Notes under the pieces: model-generated | What the model saw: only the letters and a program-made list of their open reading frames with translations | The model's database searches: none | Told to the model about the DNA's origin: nothing | Shown here: one piece after another, positions 6,384 through 13,270 of the stretch | How positions within the stretch are numbered: position 1 is the stretch's first letter | Layout: every line of letters starts with the position of its first letter | Position numbers and translations under genes: made by a program | Assembly (NCBI GenBank): GCA_963520725.1 | Contig: CAUQSG010000041.1 | Coordinates: 1-14,105 of the forward strand | DNA from: JABCPE02 sp963520725 | GTDB taxonomy: Bacteria; Bacteroidota; Bacteroidia; Flavobacteriales; Weeksellaceae | Length of the DNA: 14,105 nucleotides | Direction of reading: 5' to 3'

Positions 6384-6857
6384 TTAATCATTATGATAGG
6401 GTTTTCCTTGTAAAATAGTAGAAGCACGATAGATTTGCTCAACGAAAAATAGCCTAATCATCTGATGTGTGAAAGTCAGTTTTGATAGAGAAATTTTCTC
6501 ATTTGCTCTTTGGTATATTTCATCGGAAAAACCATAGGCACCGCCGATAAGAAAATTCACTTTTTTAACTGATGAGCCCAGCCAAAAATCTATTTTTTCT
6601 GAAAACTGTCGGCTCGTAAATTCTTTCCCTTTTTCATCTAAAAGAATGACCAAATCGGCATTGTCAATTTGGTTTAAAAATAACTTTGCTTCCTCTTTTT
6701 TTAGTAAATCTGGTGATAGATTTTTTGCATTTTTCACATCGGGAATTTCTATAATTTCAAAATTCCAGTGTTTCGGAATGCGTGGTAAGTAATTGGAAAT
6801 AAGGCTGTTAATCTCTCGGTCATCGGTTTTTCCTATACAAATGAGATTGAATTTCAT
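6384..6857 (-). CDS. rlmH: 23S rRNA (pseudouridine1915-N3)-methyltransferase RlmH, 157 aa
   Basis: RlmH methylates pseudouridine 1915 in helix 69 of 23S rRNA on assembled 70S ribosomes; it is a homodimeric SPOUT enzyme. The family signature is complete: an N-terminal LICIGK strand, LLDEKGKEFTSRQFSEKI (72-89), the SAM-loop motif IGGAYGFS (104-111), HQMIRLFFVEQIYRA (131-145) and the C-terminal PYH (153-155). The length of 157 aa equals the family's usual size. An in-frame ATG at 6935 would add 26 residues unlike the family, and the predicted promoter lies between the two ATGs, so the start is at 6857. It diverges from yihY, with only 39 bp between start codons. Confidence 0.95.
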   Translation of the reverse strand: MKFNLICIGKTDDREINSLISNYLPRIPKHWNFEIIEIPDVKNAKNLSPDLLKKEEAKLFLNQIDNADLVILLDEKGKEFTSRQFSEKIDFWLGSSVKKVNFLIGGAYGFSDEIYQRANEKISLSKLTFTHQMIRLFFVEQIYRASTILQGKPYHND

Positions 6858-6875
6858 ATGGTTTCTGTATATTTG
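6847..6875 (+). promoter_or_regulatory. Putative yihY promoter
   Basis: TTG (6847-6849), 18-bp spacer, TATATTTG (6868-6875). Transcription near 6880 fits the ATG at 6897 and excludes the in-frame ATG at 6858. It is nearly the mirror image of the rlmH promoter. Confidence 0.6.
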
Positions 6876-6882
6876 CGGTCTG

Positions 6883-6916
6883 CAAATGTAACTAAAATGG
6901 AGATAAAAAAGTTCAA
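6883..6916 (-). promoter_or_regulatory. Putative rlmH promoter
   Basis: On the minus strand, TTG (6914-6916), a 23-bp spacer and TACATTTG (6883-6890). The expected start near 6877 leaves a leader of about 20 nt. The two opposing -7 boxes are only 7 bp apart, so simultaneous firing is unlikely. Confidence 0.55.
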
Positions 6917-7844
6917 AATATTTCAGAAAATCCATGGTTTTTTAGATGGAATCCATTTACCAATGCTGGATATTTCCCTCTGGGGGCTTTTAGAAATTTA
7001 TGTAGGGGGGATATTTCAGAAACAAATCATTAGACAGGCAGCGAGTGTTTCTTGGAGCTTTTTTTTAAGTCTTTTTCCGCTCATTTTGTTTATTCTTTCA
7101 GTTTTACCGTATTTGCCTCATTATGAGGAACTTTATCATTATATTTTCAATGAATTGATGCCTCGTATTCTGCCAGACCATATGCTGGAAGATGTGACGG
7201 GGTATATTGAACAAAATATCATGCCAAATATTGCGCAGATGAGCTTGTTTACCATCGCTTTGGTGCTTATTTTCGCTACGAATGGGACTTACGCCCTTAT
7301 CAATGGTTTTAACCATGATACGGATACGCAGCGAGGGCTGATCAGGGAGTATTTGCTGGCTTTTTTAGTTACGGCAAGTTTCACAGTGGCTATTGTGATG
7401 TGTCTTTTGGGGATTTACTATGCCGAAGTTGTTTTTAAATTACTGATGCCCGAATATCCGAGTAATTGGTTTTTTTCTAATTTAACAGTGATTATCGGAT
7501 ATTTTTCATTTCCTTTGGTTTATTGTCTGGCATTGGCGCTTTTGTATTGGGTTGGTTCTGTGGAAATTACAAGGTTTAAACAATCTATCCCAGGTGCTAT
7601 TCTTACCACAGTTTTGTTTATGGTAGTTACCTATTTTTTTGCATTTTATGTCAGTGAGATAGCGAGATATAATGTCCTCTATGGCTCGGTAGGTTCTATG
7701 ATTTTATTGATGATTTGGGTGGATGTGAATGTGGTGCTGATAATGTTCGGAAATGAGCTGAATTTGGCTATAAAACGAATACATGATTCCAACAAGCAGA
7801 AAAATAGCAGTGTCCAAGACGAAAAAATAGATTTTCAGATATAG
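6897..7844 (+). CDS. YihY/virulence-factor BrkB-family inner-membrane protein, 315 aa
   Basis: This polytopic membrane protein has about six hydrophobic helices. Family landmarks are RQAASVSWSFFLSLFPLILF (46-65), FATNGTYALINGFN (126-139, normally the amphipathic loop before helix 3), the pair IPGAILTTVLFMVV and YVSEIARYNVLYGSVGSMIL in the last third, and a final FGNELNLAIKR. The YihY family (formerly annotated as ribonuclease BN) has no agreed biochemical function. A role in envelope transport is often assumed. The Lys/Gln/Asp-rich C-terminal tail (294-315) should be cytoplasmic. An in-frame ATG at 6858 would add 13 residues, but it precedes the predicted transcription start, so ATG 6897 is preferred. 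It converges on nhaA across an imperfect bidirectional hairpin. Confidence 0.88.
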   Translation: MEIKKFKIFQKIHGFLDGIHLPMLDISLWGLLEIYVGGIFQKQIIRQAASVSWSFFLSLFPLILFILSVLPYLPHYEELYHYIFNELMPRILPDHMLEDVTGYIEQNIMPNIAQMSLFTIALVLIFATNGTYALINGFNHDTDTQRGLIREYLLAFLVTASFTVAIVMCLLGIYYAEVVFKLLMPEYPSNWFFSNLTVIIGYFSFPLVYCLALALLYWVGSVEITRFKQSIPGAILTTVLFMVVTYFFAFYVSEIARYNVLYGSVGSMILLMIWVDVNVVLIMFGNELNLAIKRIHDSNKQKNSSVQDEKIDFQI

Positions 7845-7861
7845 TTTAAAATATTGTAAAT

Positions 7862-7895
7862 AAAAAGAGCAACTAAAATTTTAGCCGCCCTTTTT
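7862..7895. terminator. Imperfect bidirectional terminator between yihY and nhaA
   Basis: CTAAAATTTTAG (7873-7884) forms the inner stem. Outer pairs (AAAAAG-GC against GC-CTTTTT) extend it to 7862-7895 with two internal mismatches. A and T runs flank it on both sides. It lies between convergent stops at 7844 and 7909. Confidence 0.65.
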
Positions 7896-7908
7896 ATTTC
7901 TTTTTAAA

Positions 7909-9063
7909 TTAAATAGAATTATCGTTTTTAGCTGCGTTTTTTAAGAGTAAATATCCTAAACTACCAGCCAAAATAGATGCTGTAAGGATGGCAAATTTGG
8001 CCGAATCCTGCAGCTCTTGGCTGTCTTTAAAAGAAAGCAGTGCGATGAAAATAGACATCGTAAAACCTATCCCTGCCAAAAGGCCAGCTCCTGCCATGTG
8101 AATCCATCGGCTTCGGTCAGGAAGGCTACTGATTTTCAGTTTTATAGCTATGAAAGAGAATAGGTTAATCCCAATAAGTTTTCCTAAAATAAGACCTAAT
8201 ACTATTCCGTATCCAAAGTTTGAAAACAGCCCATCCACCATACCTGATTTGAAAGTGATATTGGTATTTGCAAGTGCGAAAATCGGCATGATAGCAAAAC
8301 TCACAGGGATATGTAAAGAATGTTCTAATTTCTCTAACGGAGAAGCCTCTGTTTCGTTCTCGGAATTAGCAGGAATAGTAAATGCTAAAATAACTCCCGC
8401 AATGGTAGCATGAATACCAGAATGGTGCATGAAATACCATAAAAACGCCCCTGGAATTAGATAAAAAATATGTTTTTTAACTTTAAAATAATTTAATGCC
8501 GCAAGTAAAATGATAACCAAACCGCTGTAAGCGAGATAATTCCAATGAATTTCATCTGTGTAGAAAATCGCAATTACTACAATCGCTCCTAAGTCATCCA
8601 CAATCGCCAAAGCAGCCAAAAATACTTTTATCGCAGAAGGAACGCTTTTTCCCAGCATAGAAACAATAGCCAGTGAGAAAGCAATATCTGTAGCCATAGG
8701 AATAGCCCAGCCGTTGCTGTATTCCGTACCATGATTAAAAATAGTGAAAATAACCGCAGGAACTATCATTCCTCCAATCGCCGCAAAAATAGGAAGTGAG
8801 GCATTTTTGAAGTTAGAAAGTTCGCCTTTGAGAAGTTCTCGTTTTATTTCAAGTCCTACCAAGAGGAAGAAAACTGCCATCAGACCATCATTTATCCACA
8901 TACTTACAGAGTATGGACCTATCATTTTATCCAAAACAGCCTGAAAACCAGTCGCCGCCGAAGAGTTGGCTATCATCAGCGAAATGGTAACACATAAAAC
9001 CAATAAAACCCCTGAGGACTGGCTGTTTGAGAAAAATTCTTTAAAAAATTTTGTTATACGCAT
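7909..9063 (-). CDS. nhaA: Na+/H+ antiporter NhaA, 384 aa
   Basis: NhaA exchanges internal Na+ or Li+ for external H+ across the inner membrane, for sodium tolerance and alkaline pH control. Key residues are in place: Asp126 in ATDIAFSLA (E. coli D133), the ion-binding pair Asp156-Asp157 in LAALAIVDDLGAIVV (D163-D164), the pH-linked His218 in SGIHATIAGV (H225) and Lys295 in LILGKLIGI (K300). The typical GIGFTMSIFIALLSF segment is near the C terminus. The length matches the family (about 385-390) and the helix pattern is unbroken. ATG 9063 opens directly into the amphipathic N-terminal helix (ITKFFKEFFSN), as in homologues. It is a single-gene unit between a terminator shared with yihY and a divergent lipoprotein gene. 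Confidence 0.96.
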   Translation of the reverse strand: MRITKFFKEFFSNSQSSGVLLVLCVTISLMIANSSAATGFQAVLDKMIGPYSVSMWINDGLMAVFFLLVGLEIKRELLKGELSNFKNASLPIFAAIGGMIVPAVIFTIFNHGTEYSNGWAIPMATDIAFSLAIVSMLGKSVPSAIKVFLAALAIVDDLGAIVVIAIFYTDEIHWNYLAYSGLVIILLAALNYFKVKKHIFYLIPGAFLWYFMHHSGIHATIAGVILAFTIPANSENETEASPLEKLEHSLHIPVSFAIMPIFALANTNITFKSGMVDGLFSNFGYGIVLGLILGKLIGINLFSFIAIKLKISSLPDRSRWIHMAGAGLLAGIGFTMSIFIALLSFKDSQELQDSAKFAILTASILAGSLGYLLLKNAAKNDNSI

Positions 9064-9098
9064 ATTTAATTATTTTTAAAATTGAACTTTAAGAATTA

Positions 9099-9106
9099 CA
9101 AATATA
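9099..9106 (-). promoter_or_regulatory. Putative -7 box of nhaA
   Basis: Minus-strand TATATTTG (9099-9106) matches the consensus and puts transcription about 30 nt before the ATG. No good -33 TTG is seen, so support is partial. Confidence 0.4.
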
Positions 9107-9128
9107 ACAAAAATCATAATAATCTATT

Positions 9129-9158
9129 TTGAAAAATCCTTAAATAATGGTAAATTTG
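9129..9158 (+). promoter_or_regulatory. Putative promoter of the 9183-9812 lipoprotein
   Basis: TTG (9129-9131, within TTTTG), exactly 19 bp, then TAAATTTG (9151-9158). This is a close fit to the Bacteroidota promoter and lies 24 bp before the ATG. Confidence 0.6.
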
Positions 9159-9182
9159 TGAGAGATAATAATATTTTTAGTT

Positions 9183-9812
9183 ATGAGAACATTTATTAAA
9201 GGTGCTTCCGTATTGGGAGTTTTGTTATTACTTTTTATGTCGTGTAGTGGAGCAAAAGTTTATAATTCTAGTGACCTGCTGACAGTAACATCCAATCAGA
9301 AGAAAATAGCGATTTTGCCGCCTAAAGTTTCTATGCTTGAAGGTAGGTATACAGGGCGTTTTGACCAGTCTAAGGAGCAGGAATCGGCTAATTTTCAACA
9401 GGAAATGTATGCTTGGTTTTTGAAGAGATTTTCTCAGAATAATGTGAGCCAAGAAATACAAGATATAGAAACTACGAACACGAAACTAAAAAGAGCAGGA
9501 TATCCTGAAAAAGAGCTGACAAAGAGCGAAATATGCGCTATTCTTGGAGTAGATGCTGTTGTAAGTTCTAATTATGTAATGACTAAACCTATGCCACAGG
9601 GAGTGGCAGTGGCGGCATCTGTTTTGCTTGATTATGAGGGAACAACGAATGAAATTACCGCGGATATGAATATTTATGACAGAAATACTGATAAAATATT
9701 TTGGAATTACAGCAATAAATATTCAGGTGGGTGGAGAAGCAGTCATAGCGATATTGTAGAAAACCTTCTGAGAAATGCAAGTAAGAAAATGCCTTACGGA
9801 GCAAAGAAATAA
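9183..9812 (+). CDS. Hypothetical envelope lipoprotein, 209 aa
   Basis: The signal peptide MRTFIKGASVLGVLLLLFMSC gives a lipid Cys at residue 21. The mature part starts with a short polar stretch, then QKKIAILPPKVSM (39-51). This hydrophobic strand followed by PP is seen in envelope lipoproteins with a TolB-N/CsgG-like alpha/beta fold. A later block, LTKSEICAILGVDAVVSSNYV, and the strands ITADMNIYDRNTDKIFWNYSNKYSG fit the same fold. This is a structural guess; no catalytic motif is present. The C terminus is basic (MPYGAKK). It has its own promoter and strong terminator and converges on the RSH gene, so it looks monocistronic. Composition is similar to the neighbouring genes. Confidence 0.8.
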   Translation: MRTFIKGASVLGVLLLLFMSCSGAKVYNSSDLLTVTSNQKKIAILPPKVSMLEGRYTGRFDQSKEQESANFQQEMYAWFLKRFSQNNVSQEIQDIETTNTKLKRAGYPEKELTKSEICAILGVDAVVSSNYVMTKPMPQGVAVAASVLLDYEGTTNEITADMNIYDRNTDKIFWNYSNKYSGGWRSSHSDIVENLLRNASKKMPYGAKK

Positions 9813-9818
9813 AAACAT

Positions 9819-9845
9819 AAACGCCCTTTTTAGGGCGTTTTTTTA
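9819..9845. terminator. Intrinsic terminator between lipoprotein and RSH gene
   Basis: AAACGCCCT (9819-9827) pairs with AGGGCGTTT (9832-9840) around a TTTT loop and is followed by a T run reaching the RSH stop codon at 9843-9845. The A-rich stretch on the other side suggests it also ends RSH transcription. Confidence 0.9.
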
Positions 9846-12041
9846 TAATCTTTTTACTTTTTTGATTCCTTCTATCTGTGCCAGTTGTTTCAATAAATCA
9901 TCCAGCTGGTTTTTGTTTTTAACTTCTAATGAGATGGTTCCAATGAAAATTCCATCAATGGAGTTGATAGAGATTCCTTTCATGTCGATGTGCATATTAT
10001 TAGAGATAATGGATGCTACATCATTTATTATTCCCATTCTGTCCATTCCTTGGAGTTCTATTTTGATGTTGTTAATGAATCTTTCGGAGTTCACCCATTT
10101 TGCCAGCATCACACGATAGTCGTAGTTTGCACGGAGGTTTATCGCATTGGGACAGTTTTCATTATGCACTTTAATGCCATCATTTATCGTTAAAAACCCA
10201 AAAATATTATCACCAGGAATTACCGTGCAGCATTTTGCAAAAGAATAGGACAATTTTTCCTCATTTCGTCCAAAAACAATAAGGTCTAAATCTGATTTTG
10301 GTGTTTCTACGAACTCGGTTTTATCCTTTCGGAATCGCTGTAAAAGACTTCCAAAGAAACTTTTTTTGCTGTCCAGATATTCCTTTAAATTGGAAGTATC
10401 CAGTGTTCCCTCATAGAATTTTAGGAATAAATCCTGCGAGGTTTTTAGGTTAAAATATTTCTGAATATTATTGAGTTCCTCTTCTGTAAAGTTGATTTTG
10501 GCGTGTCTCAGTTTTCTTTGGAAAATTTCTTTTCCTTCAGCTACTTTTTGGTTTTTTTCCGAGTTTAAAACAGCCTTTATTTTAGAACGAGCCTTAGCAG
10601 TTACTACAAAGTCCAGCCAATCTTTTTTTGGTTTTTGGTTGGGAGAGGAGATGATGTCTATCTGGTCGCCATTTTTCAGGACATAACTTATAGGTTGTAG
10701 TTTACCATTGATTTTAGCACCGCTGCATTTCATTCCCAGTTCAGAATGCACCATGAAAGCAAAATCCAATGCTGTTGCGCCTTTTGGAAGGATTTTAACA
10801 TCTCCTTTTGGCGTGAAAATAAAAACTTCTTTGGTGTATAGATTTAGTTTAATGCTGTCCAAAAGTTCCGTAGTGGAGAGCGATTGCTGGTTGTCCAAAA
10901 CTTCCCGAATCTGAACCACCCATTGTTCAAAGTTTTTGTCATCAGAGTTTTGGCTGAAACCTTCTTTGTATTTATAATGGGCAGCGACACCTTTTTCTGC
11001 AATTTCATCCATTCGCTCACTTCGGATTTGCACTTCCACCCACTTGTTATCAGGCCCTAGGATAGTCAAATGAAGACTTTCATAGCCTGTGCTTCTCGGC
11101 TGGGTAATCCAGTCCCGCATTCGTGCAGGATTGCTGTGATAGAGGTCGGTAATGATGGAATAAATTTTCCAAGCGAGGAATTTTTCGTTTTTAAAATCTG
11201 ATTTGTAGATGACACGGATGGCGTAGTTATCATAAACTTCCTCAAAAGGAATGTTTTGTTTCAGCATTTTTCTATAAATAGAGCTGATAGATTTTGCCCT
11301 TCCTTTAATCTTGAAATTGAGTTTCTCTTCTTTTAGTTTTTCAGAAACATGCTCTATAAACTCTTGTACATAGCTTTCACGATGTTCTTTGGCTGTGATG
11401 AGTTTTTCAGAAATCTCGTTGTAGATTTCGGGCATGTTGTATTTTAGGGACAAATCCTCTAATTCTGATTTTATGTTGTAAAGACCCAGTCTGTGAGCCA
11501 TAGGAGCGTAGATATAAACGGTCTCCGAGGCTATTTTTTTCTGTTTGTCTGGGCGCATGCTGTCTAGTGTTCTCATATTGTGAAGGCGGTCAGCTATTTT
11601 GATGAGAATTACCCTAAAATCATTTGACAGAGTGAGCAGGAGTTTTCGGTAGTTTTCGGACTGTACGGAGATGTTTTGGTTATTCATCACAGAAATTTTG
11701 GTAAGTCCGTTCACTACATCGGCTATTTTCTTCCCAAAGAGTTTTTCTATGTCTTCATAAGTGTAGTCGCTGTCTTCTATTACATCATGAAGCAGAGCTG
11801 CCGCGATGCTGGTAGCACCTAGACCTATTTCCTCAGCCACGATTTTTGCCACCGCTATAGGATGGAAAATGTAGGGTTCTCCAGTCTTTCGGCGCTGGTC
11901 TTTGTGGGCATCCCAAGCCACATCAAAAGCCTTTTTGATGAGTTCCAGCTGTTCCTCATTCAGCTTTCTGTAGGTGTGGTGGATTAGGTCATCGTATCTT
12001 TTGAGGATTTCTATTTGTTTTTGTTGTTCTTCGGTGCTCAT
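9843..12041 (-). CDS. Bifunctional (p)ppGpp synthetase/hydrolase (RelA/SpoT-family, long RSH), 732 aa
   Basis: This makes and degrades the stringent-response alarmone (p)ppGpp. Domains in order: an HD hydrolase with FHPIAVA (His60), LLHDVIED (His85-Asp86, Glu89-Asp90) and ADRLHNMRTL (Asp151), so hydrolysis should be active. The synthetase domain spans about 245-360, with GRAKSISSIYRKM, the RXKD-type switch reading RMRD (307-310), GYESLH (319-324) and EVQIR (336-340). A TGS domain covers about 404-465 (VFIFTPKGDV). The zinc-finger/CC region has Cys604-Cys605, His626 and Cys630. An ACT domain (about 658-732) closes the protein. A basic R-x-x-D switch, not EXDD, marks the bifunctional class, and this is likely the main long RSH of the cell. 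ATG 12041 gives the normal N terminus just ahead of the HD domain. A TTG/TACTTTCG pair lies upstream. Confidence 0.96.
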   Translation of the reverse strand: MSTEEQQKQIEILKRYDDLIHHTYRKLNEEQLELIKKAFDVAWDAHKDQRRKTGEPYIFHPIAVAKIVAEEIGLGATSIAAALLHDVIEDSDYTYEDIEKLFGKKIADVVNGLTKISVMNNQNISVQSENYRKLLLTLSNDFRVILIKIADRLHNMRTLDSMRPDKQKKIASETVYIYAPMAHRLGLYNIKSELEDLSLKYNMPEIYNEISEKLITAKEHRESYVQEFIEHVSEKLKEEKLNFKIKGRAKSISSIYRKMLKQNIPFEEVYDNYAIRVIYKSDFKNEKFLAWKIYSIITDLYHSNPARMRDWITQPRSTGYESLHLTILGPDNKWVEVQIRSERMDEIAEKGVAAHYKYKEGFSQNSDDKNFEQWVVQIREVLDNQQSLSTTELLDSIKLNLYTKEVFIFTPKGDVKILPKGATALDFAFMVHSELGMKCSGAKINGKLQPISYVLKNGDQIDIISSPNQKPKKDWLDFVVTAKARSKIKAVLNSEKNQKVAEGKEIFQRKLRHAKINFTEEELNNIQKYFNLKTSQDLFLKFYEGTLDTSNLKEYLDSKKSFFGSLLQRFRKDKTEFVETPKSDLDLIVFGRNEEKLSYSFAKCCTVIPGDNIFGFLTINDGIKVHNENCPNAINLRANYDYRVMLAKWVNSERFINNIKIELQGMDRMGIINDVASIISNNMHIDMKGISINSIDGIFIGTISLEVKNKNQLDDLLKQLAQIEGIKKVKRL

Positions 12042-12064
12042 CTTTGGGAAATTTTAGGATATTA

Positions 12065-12096
12065 CGAAAGTAATAAAAAAATATTAAACATTACAA
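12065..12096 (-). promoter_or_regulatory. Putative promoter of the RSH gene
   Basis: On the minus strand, TTG (12094-12096), a 21-bp spacer and TACTTTCG (12065-12072), a near match to TAnnTTTG. The spacing is right but the -7 box has one mismatch. Confidence 0.4.
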
Positions 12097-12113
12097 ATAT
12101 CCTCTCTTTTTTA

Positions 12114-12121
12114 TATTTTTG
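12114..12121 (+). promoter_or_regulatory. Putative -7 box of the 77-aa gene
   Basis: TATTTTTG (12114-12121) matches TAnnTTTG, 24 bp before the ATG at 12146. No clear -33 TTG is seen. Confidence 0.4.
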
Positions 12122-12145
12122 TAAGTTCTAAATATTTTGAAATTT

Positions 12146-12379
12146 ATGAAAACTATACATATACAAGCCAAGGAGTTTTTTGAATTATTAAAGCTAAAAG
12201 ACCAATCTATGTGGGATATTTTTGCCCAAATGATAGATGGCGAGGAAAAGGAAATTCTCTTTCTAGATGAGGAAGGAAAGTTCCTTTTTGGTTACCGCCT
12301 GCCTGCGACTTTGGAAAAAATGCAGGAGGACAAAAAGCTTTTTGCAGAGAAATATGCTGAAAAAATAATGCTGAATTAA
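12146..12379 (+). CDS. Small hypothetical protein, 77 aa
   Basis: The protein starts MKTIHIQAKEFFELLKLKDQ and contains IDGEEKEILFLDEEGKFLFGYRLP, which reads like two beta-strands with an acidic turn. A Lys/Glu-rich helix ends the protein. It is soluble, with no signal or membrane segment and no motif I recognise. The ATG at 12146 is preferred over the TTG at 12137, which would add only three residues; a -7 box sits 24 bp upstream of the ATG. It diverges from the RSH gene and lies 60 bp before the acyltransferase gene. It may therefore be co-transcribed with that gene and mpl, although a second -7 box at 12401 could separate them. Confidence 0.6.
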   Translation: MKTIHIQAKEFFELLKLKDQSMWDIFAQMIDGEEKEILFLDEEGKFLFGYRLPATLEKMQEDKKLFAEKYAEKIMLN

Positions 12380-12400
12380 CTTCGGCAAGGGAAAAATCCT

Positions 12401-12408
12401 TAAATTTG
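12401..12408 (+). promoter_or_regulatory. Putative -7 box of the acyltransferase-mpl operon
   Basis: TAAATTTG (12401-12408) lies 31 bp before the ATG at 12440. The only upstream partner is TTC at 12381-12383 with a 17-bp spacer, so this is a weak call. Confidence 0.3.
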
Positions 12409-12439
12409 GGGCTTTATATTTCGTTTTTAAAATCAAAAA

Positions 12440-13261
12440 ATGGGAAAGAAAAACATATTTACGGATGCCTTTGGCAACTGGTATATTTTGAAAAGATTGG
12501 TGGTATTTATTTTTGGGCTGGTTTCTTACCGAAGGTTCAATGGTTTTAATAAACTGAAAATCACAGGAACGGAGCATTTGGTGGATTTACCGAAGACCAA
12601 TGTGCTTTTCGTTTCCAATCACCAGACTTATTTTGCGGATGTGGCAGCGATGTATCATGTCTTTTGTGCGGTGAATAACGGCTTTATCAATACGATTGCT
12701 AATCCTATTTACATTCTCAATCCCAAAGTAGATTTCTACTATGTGGCAGCAGAAGAAACCATGAACAAAGGGCTTCTGACAAGGATTTTTAAGCTGGTAG
12801 GAGCTGTGACCGTGAAAAGAACTTGGCGTGCCAATGGGCAGAATGTCAATAGAAAAGTAGATATGTCTGAGGTAGAAAACATCCTAAAAGCGCTGGATAA
12901 CGGCTGGGTGGTCTCTTTCCCGCAGGGAACCACGGCTGCTTTTGCTCCTGGGAGAAAGGGAACAGCGAAACTTGTCCTTCAGCAGAGAGCGATAGTAATT
13001 CCTGTGAAAATCAATGGTTTCCGTAGGGCTTTTGACAAAAAAGGATTAAGGCTGAAAGTAACGGGCGTACAGCCGACAATGGAGTTTAAAAAACCGCTTG
13101 ACATAGACTATGACAACGAAAGCGCTGAACAGATTTTGGATAAAATCATGAATGCCATAGAGCAGACACCAAAACACAATGTCCTCCATGAATACGACCA
13201 AGAGCTGGAACGAAAAAAACAAGAGGAAGCAGAAAAACAAGAAGAAAAATCACAAGCATAA
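12440..13261 (+). CDS. PlsC-like (LPLAT family) lysophospholipid acyltransferase, 273 aa
   Basis: This is a putative acyltransferase of the 1-acylglycerol-3-phosphate family that adds a fatty acid to a lyso-lipid at the inner membrane. Landmarks are the N-terminal hydrophobic segment (17-30, LKRLVVFIFGLVSY), NHQTYFAD (60-67, catalytic His61), GAVTVKR (121-127), FPQGTTA (160-166) and VIPVKINGF (186-194). The order and spacing match the four LPLAT blocks. Two blocks deviate from the textbook form: the His-Asp spacing is H-x5-D instead of H-x4-D, and block III has PQGTT where PEGTR is usual. This may mark a flavobacterial subgroup with another acceptor. The C-terminal tail (about 252-273) is a highly charged Lys/Glu helix. 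mpl follows after 9 bp. The exact substrate cannot be named. Confidence 0.85.
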   Translation: MGKKNIFTDAFGNWYILKRLVVFIFGLVSYRRFNGFNKLKITGTEHLVDLPKTNVLFVSNHQTYFADVAAMYHVFCAVNNGFINTIANPIYILNPKVDFYYVAAEETMNKGLLTRIFKLVGAVTVKRTWRANGQNVNRKVDMSEVENILKALDNGWVVSFPQGTTAAFAPGRKGTAKLVLQQRAIVIPVKINGFRRAFDKKGLRLKVTGVQPTMEFKKPLDIDYDNESAEQILDKIMNAIEQTPKHNVLHEYDQELERKKQEEAEKQEEKSQA

Positions 13262-13270
13262 AAGAAAAAT

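Noticed and set aside
6858..6935. Longer starts for RlmH (ATG 6935) and YihY (ATG 6858)
   Set aside because: Both place the start codon upstream of the predicted transcription start. RlmH from 6857 already has the full family length of 157 aa.
9775..10119. 114-codon plus-strand frame over the terminator and the end of the RSH gene
   Set aside because: It begins inside the lipoprotein gene, runs through its terminator and lies antisense to the conserved ACT domain.
12137..12145. TTG start for the 77-aa gene
   Set aside because: It adds only MKF and is less likely than the nearby ATG at 12146.
12387..12402. AAGG...CCTT mini-hairpin after the 77-aa gene as a terminator
   Set aside because: The stem is only 4 bp and no T run follows it.
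12603..12616. Possible frameshift before the acyltransferase NHQTYFAD block
   Set aside because: The frame is continuous and all later LPLAT blocks are in frame. The H-x5-D spacing is therefore a real feature of the encoded protein and not a local reading error.
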